A stretch of 64,000 nucleotides of DNA, from positions 7,812,001 to 7,876,000 of the forward strand of contig NC_046677.1 of assembly GCF_003369915.1 (NCBI RefSeq), given 5' to 3'. The position numbers were made by a program, and so were the translations under genes. Positions 9,665-19,905 of this stretch are shown here, piece by piece. Position 1 is the stretch's first letter; each line of letters opens with the position of its first letter. Under the pieces are notes generated by a model. It made no database searches and was not told the DNA's origin. It worked only from the letters and a program-made list of their open reading frames with translations. This DNA is from Drosophila miranda (lineage: Eukaryota > Arthropoda > Insecta > Diptera > Drosophilidae).

Positions 9665-10190
9665 TATTATTGAGGCAGAAAGTCCACGTATGTTTTATAT
9701 ATTTTAATATTAAGTTCTCCCATATAAAAATTTCTTCTTCGTCCGATCAATTCCGCAAATGTGTTTCTTTGATCCGACTTCGATCTCTAGTCAATCCAAT
9801 TCCTCATTCGGATAGAACTATTCGATACTTATTCGGATAGTAATAATATTTCGTTTTAGTCAGATATCAGGTATATCATTTTTAGTTATTACTGATGGAA
9901 ATTGTTTTTAAATAAAAATAAATTCATATTAATAGATGTATTAAGTAATAATTTTTAATGATCAAATTTACTGTGAAGCCATGAAATGTTGAATATTTCC
10001 GATATATAATGAATAAAAAGTACTGAAATATCGCAAGCCACATATCGTGAATTATCATGCACGATTGAACGTGTACGCCTGAACGTATCTGTCATTGCCA
10101 CTGGATGATCTTTCCAACACTGCAGTACGTCATCAAAATATTGTTCCATTTACAAATTGCTCAATTAAGGGGACTGCAGCCGCAATAAAA
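9665..10190. promoter_or_regulatory. Divergent intergenic region between FucT-A and scat, matching the other units
   Basis: The region between the two divergent starts (9321-10420) contains the two blocks shared with the C unit: 9665-9870, and 10015-10175 with the highly conserved TTTCCAACACTGCAGTACGT and ACGTCATCAAAATATTG. Conservation of the second block over 150 bp, while its surroundings drifted, suggests a promoter or non-coding exon. No TATA box or initiator could be assigned with confidence. Confidence 0.45.
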
Positions 10191-10420
10191 ATACTGAAAA
10201 TTGACGATAAGTATGCCAGAGCCAGCACCCATTTACAGCCAATGAGAGTGGAGCCAAGGGACAAGGCCCAAAATGCAACATTTGGCTTTAATGGACGGCA
10301 CGAACCAGGCAGAAAGCAAATATTGACATAACACGTCAACGATTGAGTGGCGGAGGAAGCCACAGCAGGCAGAAGCAGCAGACCATACGGCGGGGAATTT
10401 GGGAGCACAAAGAATGTGTT

Positions 10421-13289
10421 ATGGCCACAACGAGAACCCAGGGAGATGCTGAGCCAGGAACAGGGACGGTGCCAGGGCAGCAAGGAAGTAGGAAGCACTC
10501 CACAGCCAGCTGCACAGGTGGCATCGGAGCAACTGCAGCCAGCTGGCAGAACTGCTACTACTGCACAAGAGAGCATTTCAAGAACATACCAGAGTTCGTC
10601 AGGTGGGTATCCATCAGATAAGTGTACAATCAATCCATTGGATGAGTAATCAATTAATTTTAGTCACTTGCGGAATCGTCATTGCACGAGGGAAGGCGGT
10701 TCTTTCGTCTGCCGCTATGGCTTCAACGGAGTGTGCGCCTCATTGCCGCTGGACGGCGTCTCGGATCGCGACTACGATGCCCATGTAGCCAAGTATCACG
10801 TGAATCAGTTTACCCGCGAGATGCCGCCCGAGTGGGGCGTCTATTCGGCGGCCCAAAACCTGCCAGCCGTCCTCAACGATCCCTCGCGTGGCAAGCAGAG
10901 CAATCTGTTCACCAAAAAGTGGGGCGAGCAGTTTGTGGAGCGCCCGCATGTCCCAACATCCTCTAGGCTGCCGGACATCACGCATGCGGACTTTGCGGTC
11001 TACTTGGGTAGCATTGGGAAGCGCTATCGCTGGCATGAGCGACGCAAGCAGCAGCTGGAGCGGGACATTCCTCTGGAGAATGGAACAGGAGGAGCAGCAG
11101 GATCCATGGGAAGTCCCACGCATTTGAGTTCCGTGCCGGATATATTCCTTAAGTCGCAGCTGCAGCTGCATCATGCCCCCACCTTCAAGCAGGTCTTTCC
11201 GGACCTCATGCAATCCTCGGAGTCGAGTCCTTCGACGCACCAGCAGACGGGAAGGCAGCTGCAGGAGCAACTGAGTCAGTATCTGGACGTTGTAGAGGTG
11301 AAGATAGCACAGCAGGTGTCCCAGAAGTCCGCAGCCTTCTTTCATGCCATGACCACGCAGCACGCCATCCTGGCGGAGATGGAGCAGGCGGCCGAGCAGG
11401 TGCGGCAGCTCCGTTCGGCCCTCGCACAGCTGCACAACAGCTCCGTGGTGGATAGCTTTAAGGTCCTGCGCTATGCGAAGCGGCGGCAGCACTACAATTT
11501 AACCCTCGACAAGCTCCGATTGATGGCCACGGTGCACAAGACGCAGCCGATGCTCCAGCTGCTCCTCGGGACACAGGACTATGTGGCCGCACTGGACCTG
11601 ATTGGAACGACGCAGGAGATACTGTCCGCGGAACTGCTGGGCGTGCACTGCTTCAAGCATCTCCCCATGCAGCTCAGCGAGATGGAGAAGCTGATCGACA
11701 AGATGCTGACTACGGAATTTGAGCGGCACGCCGCCTCCGACCTCAACAGACCCCTGACCCCCGAGGGCCTGCTGGAGACGGAAAGCGTGTGCGCGGAGGA
11801 GGACAAGTTGGTGGCCATTGTGATGGGTCTGCTGCGCAAGCAGAACTTCTCGTTTGTACAGTCCTACCAGCAGGAGGCCATCGCCACCATTCGGGCCATC
11901 ATCAAGCAGTTGCTCATCGAAGTCCTCTCGCGCAGCGACAGCGACCAGGAGATCAGTCTCACGGGCGCGGGAGAACAGGCCTTGGAGCTGACCCTTCCCG
12001 AATGGATCGCCCTGCTGCAGCGTTCGAGTCAGGCTTTGAGCTCCATTCTGGAGCGGATCAAGGCTGTGGTGGGGATAATGCAGCAGACAGCCGATGCTGC
12101 CGTCGGAGCCCAGGACACCGTCAATCTGATCGATTCGGAGGCCTTCCTGAGCGCCAGCCATCACGAGCAGCTGCGCTCCCAGCTGCAGCTGCTCCTGCAG
12201 AACGTCTGCCACTACTGTCACGAGCGCTGTGCCAACATCGTTTCGCCCCAGAGCCTCGAGCGGAGTTCGGCCAGCGAGCAGCAGCTCTCCCAGCTGTCGG
12301 ACATCGTCGAGCAGTTCAGCGAGACCACGAAGAGCATCTGTGGCGTGGCCAGCGTTCCCCTGCAGCTGGCCCTAAAGGTGCAGGCCTCACGCTACGCCCA
12401 GCGATTCCATTCCGTGCGCAAGAATAAACTCTCGCTGCTCCTCGACCAAGAGAAATGGCGACAGGTTGACATCCCCCACGAATTTCAGCGCATCATCGAG
12501 CGCATGTCCTCGGGGGACTATGCCAAGCCCGAAGGTTCGCTCATCAGCAACGGAGGAGGTAATCCCGTGCTGCTGCTGGAGGGCAAGCAGCCGTATGCTT
12601 TGGTCAGTGCCTCCCTGATGCTCATCCAAATGCTGTATGAATACGGGGGCAGTGCGCATCGTCTACCGTTCCTGGCCAGCTATCATTCGAGGAACGTGGT
12701 GGATCTCTTGCGATGCTTCAACTCCCGCAGCTGTCAGCTAATCATCGGAGCGGGAGCCATGCGAGTGGCCGGACTAAAGACGATCACTAGCACCAATCTG
12801 GCGTTGGTTTCGCGGGCCCTGCAGCTGGTCCTGTGGCTGTTGCCGCGCATCAAGGATCACTTCCATTCGATGAGTGGCTACGAGGCCATCGAACGCGACT
12901 ATCAAGGCCATATCAAGGAGATCGAAAGCAAGATCCACGGCATCGTCTCAGAGCGCGTGGCCGCGCAGCTGGAGGTCTGGGAGGCCCGTCCGCCCATTCC
13001 CTCGCAGACCTTCCGCCTTATCTCGCGGCATCTGGTGAAGCTCCACGAGGCCATTGCGGGGGTCCTGCCCGAGGCGCAGATCCACGAGATCTACGGCGTG
13101 ATGCACCGCAACTTCAAGGATCGCCTGAGAGATCAGCTCCTCAAGCTGAACATCAACAACAACGGAGGGCCGCAGCACGGCGTCGTCACCTCAGAGCTCA
13201 CCTTCTACATGGAGACATTGCGCACGCTGAAGGCCCTGCCACCGACGCAGCTGGACAATGGGATCCTCGAGGAGATCTGGCTCTACTGA
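10421..13289 (+). CDS. scat: scattered / Vps54, GARP complex subunit, 935 aa
   Basis: Two exons: 10421-10602 and 10664-13289, joined in frame across a 61-bp GT-AG intron. Vps54 is a subunit of the GARP tether that receives endosome-derived vesicles at the trans-Golgi; in D. melanogaster scat is needed for sperm individualisation. The product has an N-terminal zinc-finger pair split by the intron (C45, C48, H62, H67; then C77, C85, H101, H106), the NLPAVLNDPSRGKQ and FTKKWGEQFV blocks, a long helical coiled-coil region (VVEVKIAQQVSQKSAAFFHA; KLRLMATVHKTQPMLQLLL), and the Vps54 C-terminal domain with FNSRSCQLIIGAGAM and GLKTITSTNLAL. I chose the ATG at 10421 because the total of 935 residues fits the fly length of about 940; the frame is open upstream to 10292 without another ATG. 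The open main exon beginning near 10668 is not a start: it begins after the splice acceptor. Confidence 0.93.
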
Positions 13290-13773
13290 AGTATTTCACA
13301 AAGCATCATCTTCATTGTTTGTTATCCCCATGGGTCGGATCGGATCGGATCGGATCCCATACCATCCCCCACTTCTACGTTATCCTTGTTTTATCGTCTC
13401 CTTTAATCCTTAATCCACGTATGTATTTTGTTTTGCAATTGTATATTGAGTCCTAGTTTTAAGTTCCGCCCAAAAACGCAGAAAGGATTTTGCACTTTTT
13501 ATAATAGTTAAGATTCAAGTTGAAGGAATGATAATGATTAAAGAAATACTATAGTTAATAATCAATTGAAGGAAACGGCGTATAATTCCGTTTAAATTTA
13601 ACTTAAAATACTACAAGTTCCTTTTTGAAAACTTAACGGTTCTTTTGCCATTCGCAAAGGCACTGCACCATCCCTTGGGCGTTGCCAGATCAATGCACTT
13701 GTTGCCAGGACAACAATATTTAAAAAAATGTCAAAACAAAACGCATTTCTCCTAGTACTTTTTTCTCCGTGCA
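13290..13773. other. scat 3' UTR and Dync2li1 upstream region
   Basis: The gap holds a GGATC pentamer tract (GATCGGATCGGATCGGATC near 13335) and AT-rich sequence that probably includes the scat polyadenylation site. The short repeated GTTGCCAG elements near 13680-13710 may belong to the Dync2li1 promoter. An upstream ATG at 13728 opens a 33-codon frame that ends inside Dync2li1 exon 1 in another frame; it matters only if transcription starts upstream of it. Confidence 0.4.
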
Positions 13774-14943
13774 ATGCGCTTGCCGCAAATCTTTCTCAGT
13801 TGGCACAAACGTATCCTGCGAATGTTTGAGAAGAGCACTGAAGGCGGGGATAATGCCACGCCCAGCATTCAGGACATTGCCGGTCGATTGGCAGAGGAAC
13901 AGCAGCGACTGCGGCAACTGGAGGCCACCTCAATGCCCAAAGAGAGGACATTGCTGGTGCTGGGCAGCAAATGTGTGGTGAGGGAAAGGGGATTACGCCT
14001 CTTGGGCAATGGAAAGTATATCTTCACCTTTTACTAGGGAAAATCGACGGCCATCAACAAGTTCTTCGATCGGGAAGAGCACACAACGCGTCCCACTTTG
14101 GCCCTGGAGTACAGCTTTGGTCGTCGGATCGGGAGTGGAAGGTCGCCCCAGGTCATGAACGTGTGGGAGCTGGGCTCCCTGGACAATGCCGATCAGCTGC
14201 TGGAGGTGCCCATGCGGACACACGGACTCCAACAGCTGGCGGTCTTCATTATGGTGGATCTGTCGCAGCCGCAGCGCTTCTGGACGGATCTGGAGTGCGC
14301 CTACAAGGGCCTGAGGGACACATCTCAGGAGCTGTTGGCTCGAATGACACCTGAGCTGAGGGAAACCCTGGAACAGCGGACACTGGAGCGCGTGGGGCAG
14401 CAGAATAAGGAGGATCTAGGAAGCCTAGAGCTCCTGCCCTTTCCCGTAGTGATTGTGGGAGGGAAGTACGATGTGTTCATGGCTCTAGATCCATCTTTAA
14501 AGAAGGCCATCTGCCGCTGCCTGCGCTCTATGGCCCATCACATAGGTGGGGCGCTGCTCTTCTACTCCCAGAATGTTCCAAAGCTCTCGAAGGTACTGCG
14601 GGACACCATCAGTCACATGGGCTTTGGCTCTCCCAGTCATCCCTTTCGGTCGCACGTGACGGACCACAATGAGCCTCTGTCCGTCTGGTTCGGCACCGAC
14701 AGTTGGTCCAGAATCGGCGACACGGGAGAACAGAGTGTGGAGCGAATCGGAGCCACATTTGGGGTGGCAGTCCCCCAACTGCAGCTGGAGAAGCAGATGC
14801 AACAGGTGCCCCAGGATCCGGCAAAGGATCCAGGCTTCAAGGAGTCCCTCATCGATGAGATGCGTGCCCAGAAGAACGAAGAACTTGCGACCATAATGAG
14901 GGATGTCCTCCTCAGGGGAAAGTTTGAAAGTGTTCAAAACTAA
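13774..14943 (+). CDS. Dync2li1: Cytoplasmic dynein-2 light intermediate chain, 369 aa
   Basis: Two exons, 13774-13977 and 14038-14943, with a 60-bp intron that splits the P-loop: GSKCV from exon 1 and GKST from exon 2 form GSKCVGKST. Other matches to the family are RPTLALEYSFGRR, VMNVWELGSL, VVIVGGKYDVF, and the C-terminal DPAKDPGF...IDEMRAQKNEEL, which aligns with human DYNC2LI1 ([21 protein letters not shown]). The protein belongs to the retrograde intraflagellar-transport motor; in flies that means sensory cilia. A second in-frame ATG at 13822 would give 353 residues, nearer the human 351. The first ATG has the better context (G at -3). It corresponds to D. melanogaster CG3769 by position and motifs. 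Confidence 0.9.
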
Positions 14944-15033
14944 ATCTAGAAATCCGTTCTCTAAATCTCATTGTAAGTCCTCTCCTCTCTGTATTGTTTG
15001 TTTGGTATCCGTGTCGTGTATTATACGCCTATC

Positions 15034-15234
15034 ATGGAGTCCATCCCAACAAAAGGCCGCGTTATCAAGATCTTGGGGCGCATTGGAGCGCGTGGATATC
15101 AAACTGAAGTCCGCGTGCAGCTACTTTCTTATCCACGCATTCAATTTCTGCAAAAGGTTAAGGGTCCAGTCCATCTGGGGGATGTCGTCAATGTGGAGGA
15201 CAGTAAGCTGGAGCATATATCGTGGCAGTCATAG
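15034..15234 (+). CDS. Divergent ribosomal protein S28 (eS28)-like, 66 aa
   Basis: A complete intronless 66-codon frame starting at the first ATG in frame. It has the S28e OB-fold pattern: KGRVIKILGRIGARGYQTEV against the canonical ARVTKVLGRTGSQGQCTQV, and KVKGPVHLGDVVNVEDS against NVKGPVREGDVLTLLES. The nearly invariant C-terminal SEREARRL, which contacts the mRNA path in ribosomes, is replaced by KLEHISWQS. Length matches the canonical 65-69 residues. It is probably a paralogue with a restricted role; Drosophila species carry a gene named RpS28-like. It lies 90 bp downstream of Dync2li1 on the same strand and may be a very compact gene or share that transcript. Confidence 0.78.
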   Translation: MESIPTKGRVIKILGRIGARGYQTEVRVQLLSYPRIQFLQKVKGPVHLGDVVNVEDSKLEHISWQS

Positions 15235-15549
15235 ATTTGCAGTCCCTTAGATTAAAAATGCAACAGAAAGGCAATTTTGAAGAGAGCTGTCAGCAGAGAG
15301 GACCACACGCTTCAATGGAAATCCGCAAAATCACTCAAAACTTTGTTTAATTTCAAAATTTCGTTTATAATTGGCAAAAAATTCCACAATAAAATAGTGA
15401 CAGAAATAATAAAAGAACGAAACTAAATTTCGGAAGTTCTTGAATTCAAATTTGCCGCCTTTTACGGCAGATTGGCAGCACTTATCCACAAACAGCTGCG
15501 TTTTTTGCCATTCCCTTTTACGCTGTCAATGTACCGTTTTGTGGTGGAA

Positions 15550-16342
15550 GAAGCTCCAGGGCAAAAAGGTTTACAATTTCAAAAGCACCCCAAGCGCTCT
15601 TTATCGTTTCTCTCTGTCTCACTCTGAGTCTCTATCTCTCCCTCTCCGTTGCGGGCTCCAAACGAACGCCAGGCGTCGAGGTCGACTGCGTTTCCTCGGT
15701 TCCCCAATATTCGGTCTCGGCTGGCGTCGTAGTCGTAGCTCCAGTTGCTGGTGCGCTGTGCTCCACGTCGAGTCGCTTCGATCTCTCTCGCTCTCCATCG
15801 CTTGGCGGAACCAGCGTGTCTGTGTGTGTGTTTGTGTGTGTGGTAGCGTGTGTGCGTGTTGGCCATTTGCGCTTGCTGTAAATCTCTGGCAAAACTCCGG
15901 CTGCAAACACCAACAAATATTCTAATTAATACTAAAATAAACCATGTGAGCCGTGCCTCAGGCCTGGAGAGCAGCAGCCCAAAAATCAAAGTTAAAGCCC
16001 CCTCCACTCCGTTGCCTTTGCGTGGCGCTGGTTTCCCCCCCAAATAAAAGAAAAGAAAACTTCGGCTCGTGAAGTTTTTGTATTTTGTTGGCGTTGTGTA
16101 ATCACTCTCCGAGAGTCGCCCCGGAGTTGGAGTTTATTTGCCTTTTGTACTTGTAGTTTTTTCGTATTTCGTTTCGGCATAAAAAATATTTTTAAATTGC
16201 CTTAAAGCTTGTGTTGTGGCGTGTGTGTGTACAAAAAAAAACAAAACAAAAAAAAAACGCTGACCCCAAAACTCCACTTCAACTTTAAAACTTCACTTCA
16301 CAAAAGAGATATTCCCTAAGCAGAGGCGAAATTCAATCACAG
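15550..16342 (+). other. numb: Probable numb 5' leader exon (non-coding) with splice donor
   Basis: The stretch has the look of a fly first exon: CT-rich initiator-like sequence at 15600-15650, a CA/GT tract, then an A-rich leader ending in AATTCAATCACAG followed by the strong donor GTGAGTCC at 16343. No long frame runs into numb. It lies directly after RpS28-like and is followed by about 22 kb without plus-strand genes before the numb ATG, so it is the best candidate for the distal numb leader. The 5' boundary is a guess. Confidence 0.45.
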
Positions 16343-19300
16343 GTGAGTCCCGTTCCAGCCCGAAAGCACAAACAGTGTGCTCCAGTTTTAGTACCGCCTC
16401 CGGACTCCCCTTTGTGGGGCACATAATTTTTGGTGGCACAAAACAAAACATCAAATTATTGATTTTCTTCTGGCGCTCTTTTTTTCCTGCAATTTTCCTC
16501 CTGTGTATATTTTTTGCTTGCGTGTTTGTGTGTGCATGTGGGCATGTTCATGTGTGCATTTAATCAAGAGCAAAAAAAAAGAACAGTTTTTATGCAGCTC
16601 TGGCAGCTTACTGTTAGCCTGGCAGAAGGGAGGGGGAGCGCGTGCTGAGCCGAGCCAAAGCCAAAGTCGCTTCGACGGTGACGACGACGATTCAACGCAT
16701 TTGCATTTTGTCACATTGCCAAGGCGACGCCAACGACCCAGCGCCATATGGTCGCGATCTGATGCCCTACTTACTTCAGTTTAGGGTATATTTTGTTCTA
16801 GTTGGGATTGGGCATAAGCATAAAGGGAGGGAGGAGCGGCATCTACTAAGGAAAGGGCCACCCTTAGCTTATTTCATCGCCATCTCTTAGTTTTCTACTC
16901 TTCCATTCATATTCCTTTCCAAGCAGGGCATCCAATTGTCGATCTTCCCGACCCTAGCTTTCAATTTCGTTTTTGTTGCTTCCCTTTCTTTCGCCCGATG
17001 TTTGTGTACGTTGGACCTCTTGCATTATTGTGATCGGATCGGATCGGATCTCCTCTTTGACACTCCGTTTTTTGACTTTGTTGTTGCTGCCGATGGCACG
17101 CGCTCGTTTTGGTTTATTCGTAAATTCGTTCCGGTTTTCATTGCCATTTCATATTTCCAGTTGAATTTTTCCATATTTGGCAATGCCCACACTTAGAATA
17201 TGAATAACCCAAAGAAATACAATCATTAATTGCCTTGAAGCTGCTTTTTTTGGCTTTGAAGAAAAAAGAATCAAACCGAAAAACGCCTGAAAATATTACT
17301 TTATTTTGTTGTTGCCATATATTTTGCTTTGACTTTGACCCGAGGGCGTGGAAACCAAAGCGAATCTATTTTGTGTTGCTTCAAGTATTTGTGGGGCCCC
17401 GATGATTAATCATAATAATATATATTAAGCCCCCGTTAGTCCCTGCTGTCGGCAGTGGTTCGGCGGTTGGTAACAGAACACCGAAAAGCGGCTTCTAAGT
17501 CATTCAATAACCTGGTTTATGTGCGTTTAATTCAGCTTACTTTCGAAAAGCAAAGCCTTTCAATGGACACGATTCAATGACCTTCCCGTGCATGTGTATG
17601 AATATGTATTACCATATGGCCTGGCCAATGACTTGCACTCGAAAATGTTAATTGAACCATGAAAGAGCGTGTAAATTAGAACTTGTTGCCACACAAAAAG
17701 AAAAGAAATCTGCTAATTAAGGCGCTAAAAACTGGAATGTCTTCACGATATAATAAATAATAAATGACAAATGGCAGCCAAAAAAAAAATAAGAGTCGAA
17801 AATCAAGCCAGAATCGCCATAAATATGAAGAACAAAAACTATGTGGGTGGAGAAACAGAGAGGGTAAGAAGTGCACAATCAACATTTATTATTAAATGTC
17901 AAATATAATTTAGAGGATGGCAAATTGTCGAGGGCGTCTGCCGCGCAATGAATTATTCTCCGTCTGTCGTTTTGGGAGGGGAAAACTGGAATAAGATTGG
18001 GGTAGGGTAGGGTAGGGTAGGGTACAGGAACGGTATAGAGGGGAACTACCATTTGCATAATATTTTCAATTGAGACTTTGGGCAGAGCTGGGGATCGGTT
18101 GGGAATAGAGGCAGTGTAGAAAAGGTAGTACTTTGGCCTTAACACATCCACACATCCAACCGGAAACAGCTTTCAAATATTGAAAACACACTCTAAAAGC
18201 TTTCTTATCATCGCACAAGTCACAACCCACTCACAAAATGGAACCTATCAAATGTTTTTGATAACAATAAACCTGAAAGCAGGGGGAAAATCACTGAAAG
18301 CAGTAGGAAAAACACTGAAAGCAGAGGGAAACTGAAACCCTAAAACAGAAATCATATGCGAGGTGTGTGGGTGGCCCGAAAGCCACGCTTGGGGCTGCGA
18401 CTGTTTGTCTGGGAATTTATCAAGATTTCGACGACGGTTCCGTCGCTTCATTGTCACGAGGCATGCTCATAAATCTAATGGCATCTGCCAGATACAGAGA
18501 TACATTTGATGCGTGCGCATTATGTGCATATTACAGATGCGTCTCCATCCATGACACCACTCCCATCCGAATGGCAAATGTCACTCGAGAAATGCAGAGC
18601 CGCGAAGGCCCGAAGGCATGATGGCAAATGTCAGGAAAGGATAATGTAATGTCATCTGTTGCCCTTGGAGCTTCGCCAGCGGAGGTTGTCTCATAGCAGT
18701 GGGTGGTGGAGAATTGGCGACTTCCATTTCTGAAAGTGCTTGAAGGTGGGTTAAGAGAGCGAAAGCTTTTGAAATTGTACATATATCCGAATAATAATAG
18801 CCTTTTAAAAAAGTAGTAGTGTTGGAAAATTGATATGGCCAGTGTTGGTAAACTCTTTTATTAGTGATGTAACACTAATTATGTGTGTTGGGCAAAGAGA
18901 AAAGCGTTTGAACAATTTTAGTTTTGGAAAATTGCAATGCAGTGCTGGTAAGCTCGCTTCTGAGCATCTATGTATATAGTAGTATTCTGTCTCAAACCAT
19001 TCTACCACAGGAAATGTATATTTACCCATTTTTAGCATGAAAACTCTTCCACAAATCATGTCGTAGCACTGCCTGGGTTCCTTTAGGCGGAAACTCTATC
19101 TTTACCTTTCCCTTAACTTTAATTAGCTTCTTTCCAAGCATGACCGTACGCTGACCCTCGGGGCAGCCCCCCCGCCTTAAGCATCAGAACAATATCAGAA
19201 ATCAGTGCCCTGTCCAGTGGCTGAAAGGTAGCCCCCGTGTTGCATACAGCACAATGAACTGCAATCTAGCCCCCGTGTACATTCTCCGTGAACGTGAATG

Positions 19301-19853
19301 AAAGAAATGGGAAGCGATGGCTGTTGCAGCTCACTGAAGCATCAAACGACGACGACGACGACAACGACAACGAAGGTGACTTAAAGTTGCAGCCACACCA
19401 CACGGAGGAGAGCCTTGAATGAACAACGACTACGCTCTTGGGTCTGTTGGGGGCTGGTCTATCTCCGACTCTGTTTCTGCCTCCTCCAGCAATTGCATTC
19501 TGTGAGTGCGTGCGTGTAGCGCTGTGTATCCACGAGATACGTACTTACACGTACTTGTACATTCTGCTCTTGTGCTCTATGGTCATAAATGAGCAGCCAA
19601 GCAGCACGACAGCAGCACTGGAACTGGGACTGCCAATGGGCTCTGGTTCTCGTTCTGGAGATGGAGATGGGTAATCGTTTCCACAATATATATACATATA
19701 TGTATCTTTACACTCCCACCCCCCACCCCCACTCTCTGTGTGACAAACGTAAAGTGTGCATAACTTTTAGTAGAGCATGAAAAATTAACTTTAATTTGAT
19801 TGAAGGCTGGGCTGTTCCCAGAGATGGAAGGAGGAAGGAGTAGAGTGACTGCT

Positions 19854-19905
<52 letters not shown>

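Noticed and set aside
9955..10149. Minus-strand 64-codon frame starting MEQYFDDVLQCWK, partly shared with the C unit
   Set aside because: The C-unit copy is frameshifted and much shorter, so the shared DNA is more likely promoter or leader sequence than a gene.
10740..11492. Antisense frame of 250 codons inside scat
   Set aside because: It is a codon-bias shadow of a GC-rich exon on the opposite strand; scat itself has clear Vps54 homology.
11499..12221. Second antisense frame of 240 codons in scat, and a +1-strand frame at 11789-12427
   Set aside because: Same reason: overlapping frames in GC-rich coding DNA with no domain.
13728..13829. Upstream ORF before Dync2li1 (33 codons from ATG at 13728)
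   Set aside because: It is unclear whether transcription begins upstream of it; kept as a remark only.
15579..16043. Antisense frames of 94-154 codons in the numb leader exon
   Set aside because: Open because of CA/GT repeats (THTHT stretches); no homology.
17999..18024. GGGTA repeats as interstitial telomeric sequence
   Set aside because: Drosophila lacks simple telomere repeats and the insect unit is TTAGG; this is an ordinary pentamer microsatellite.
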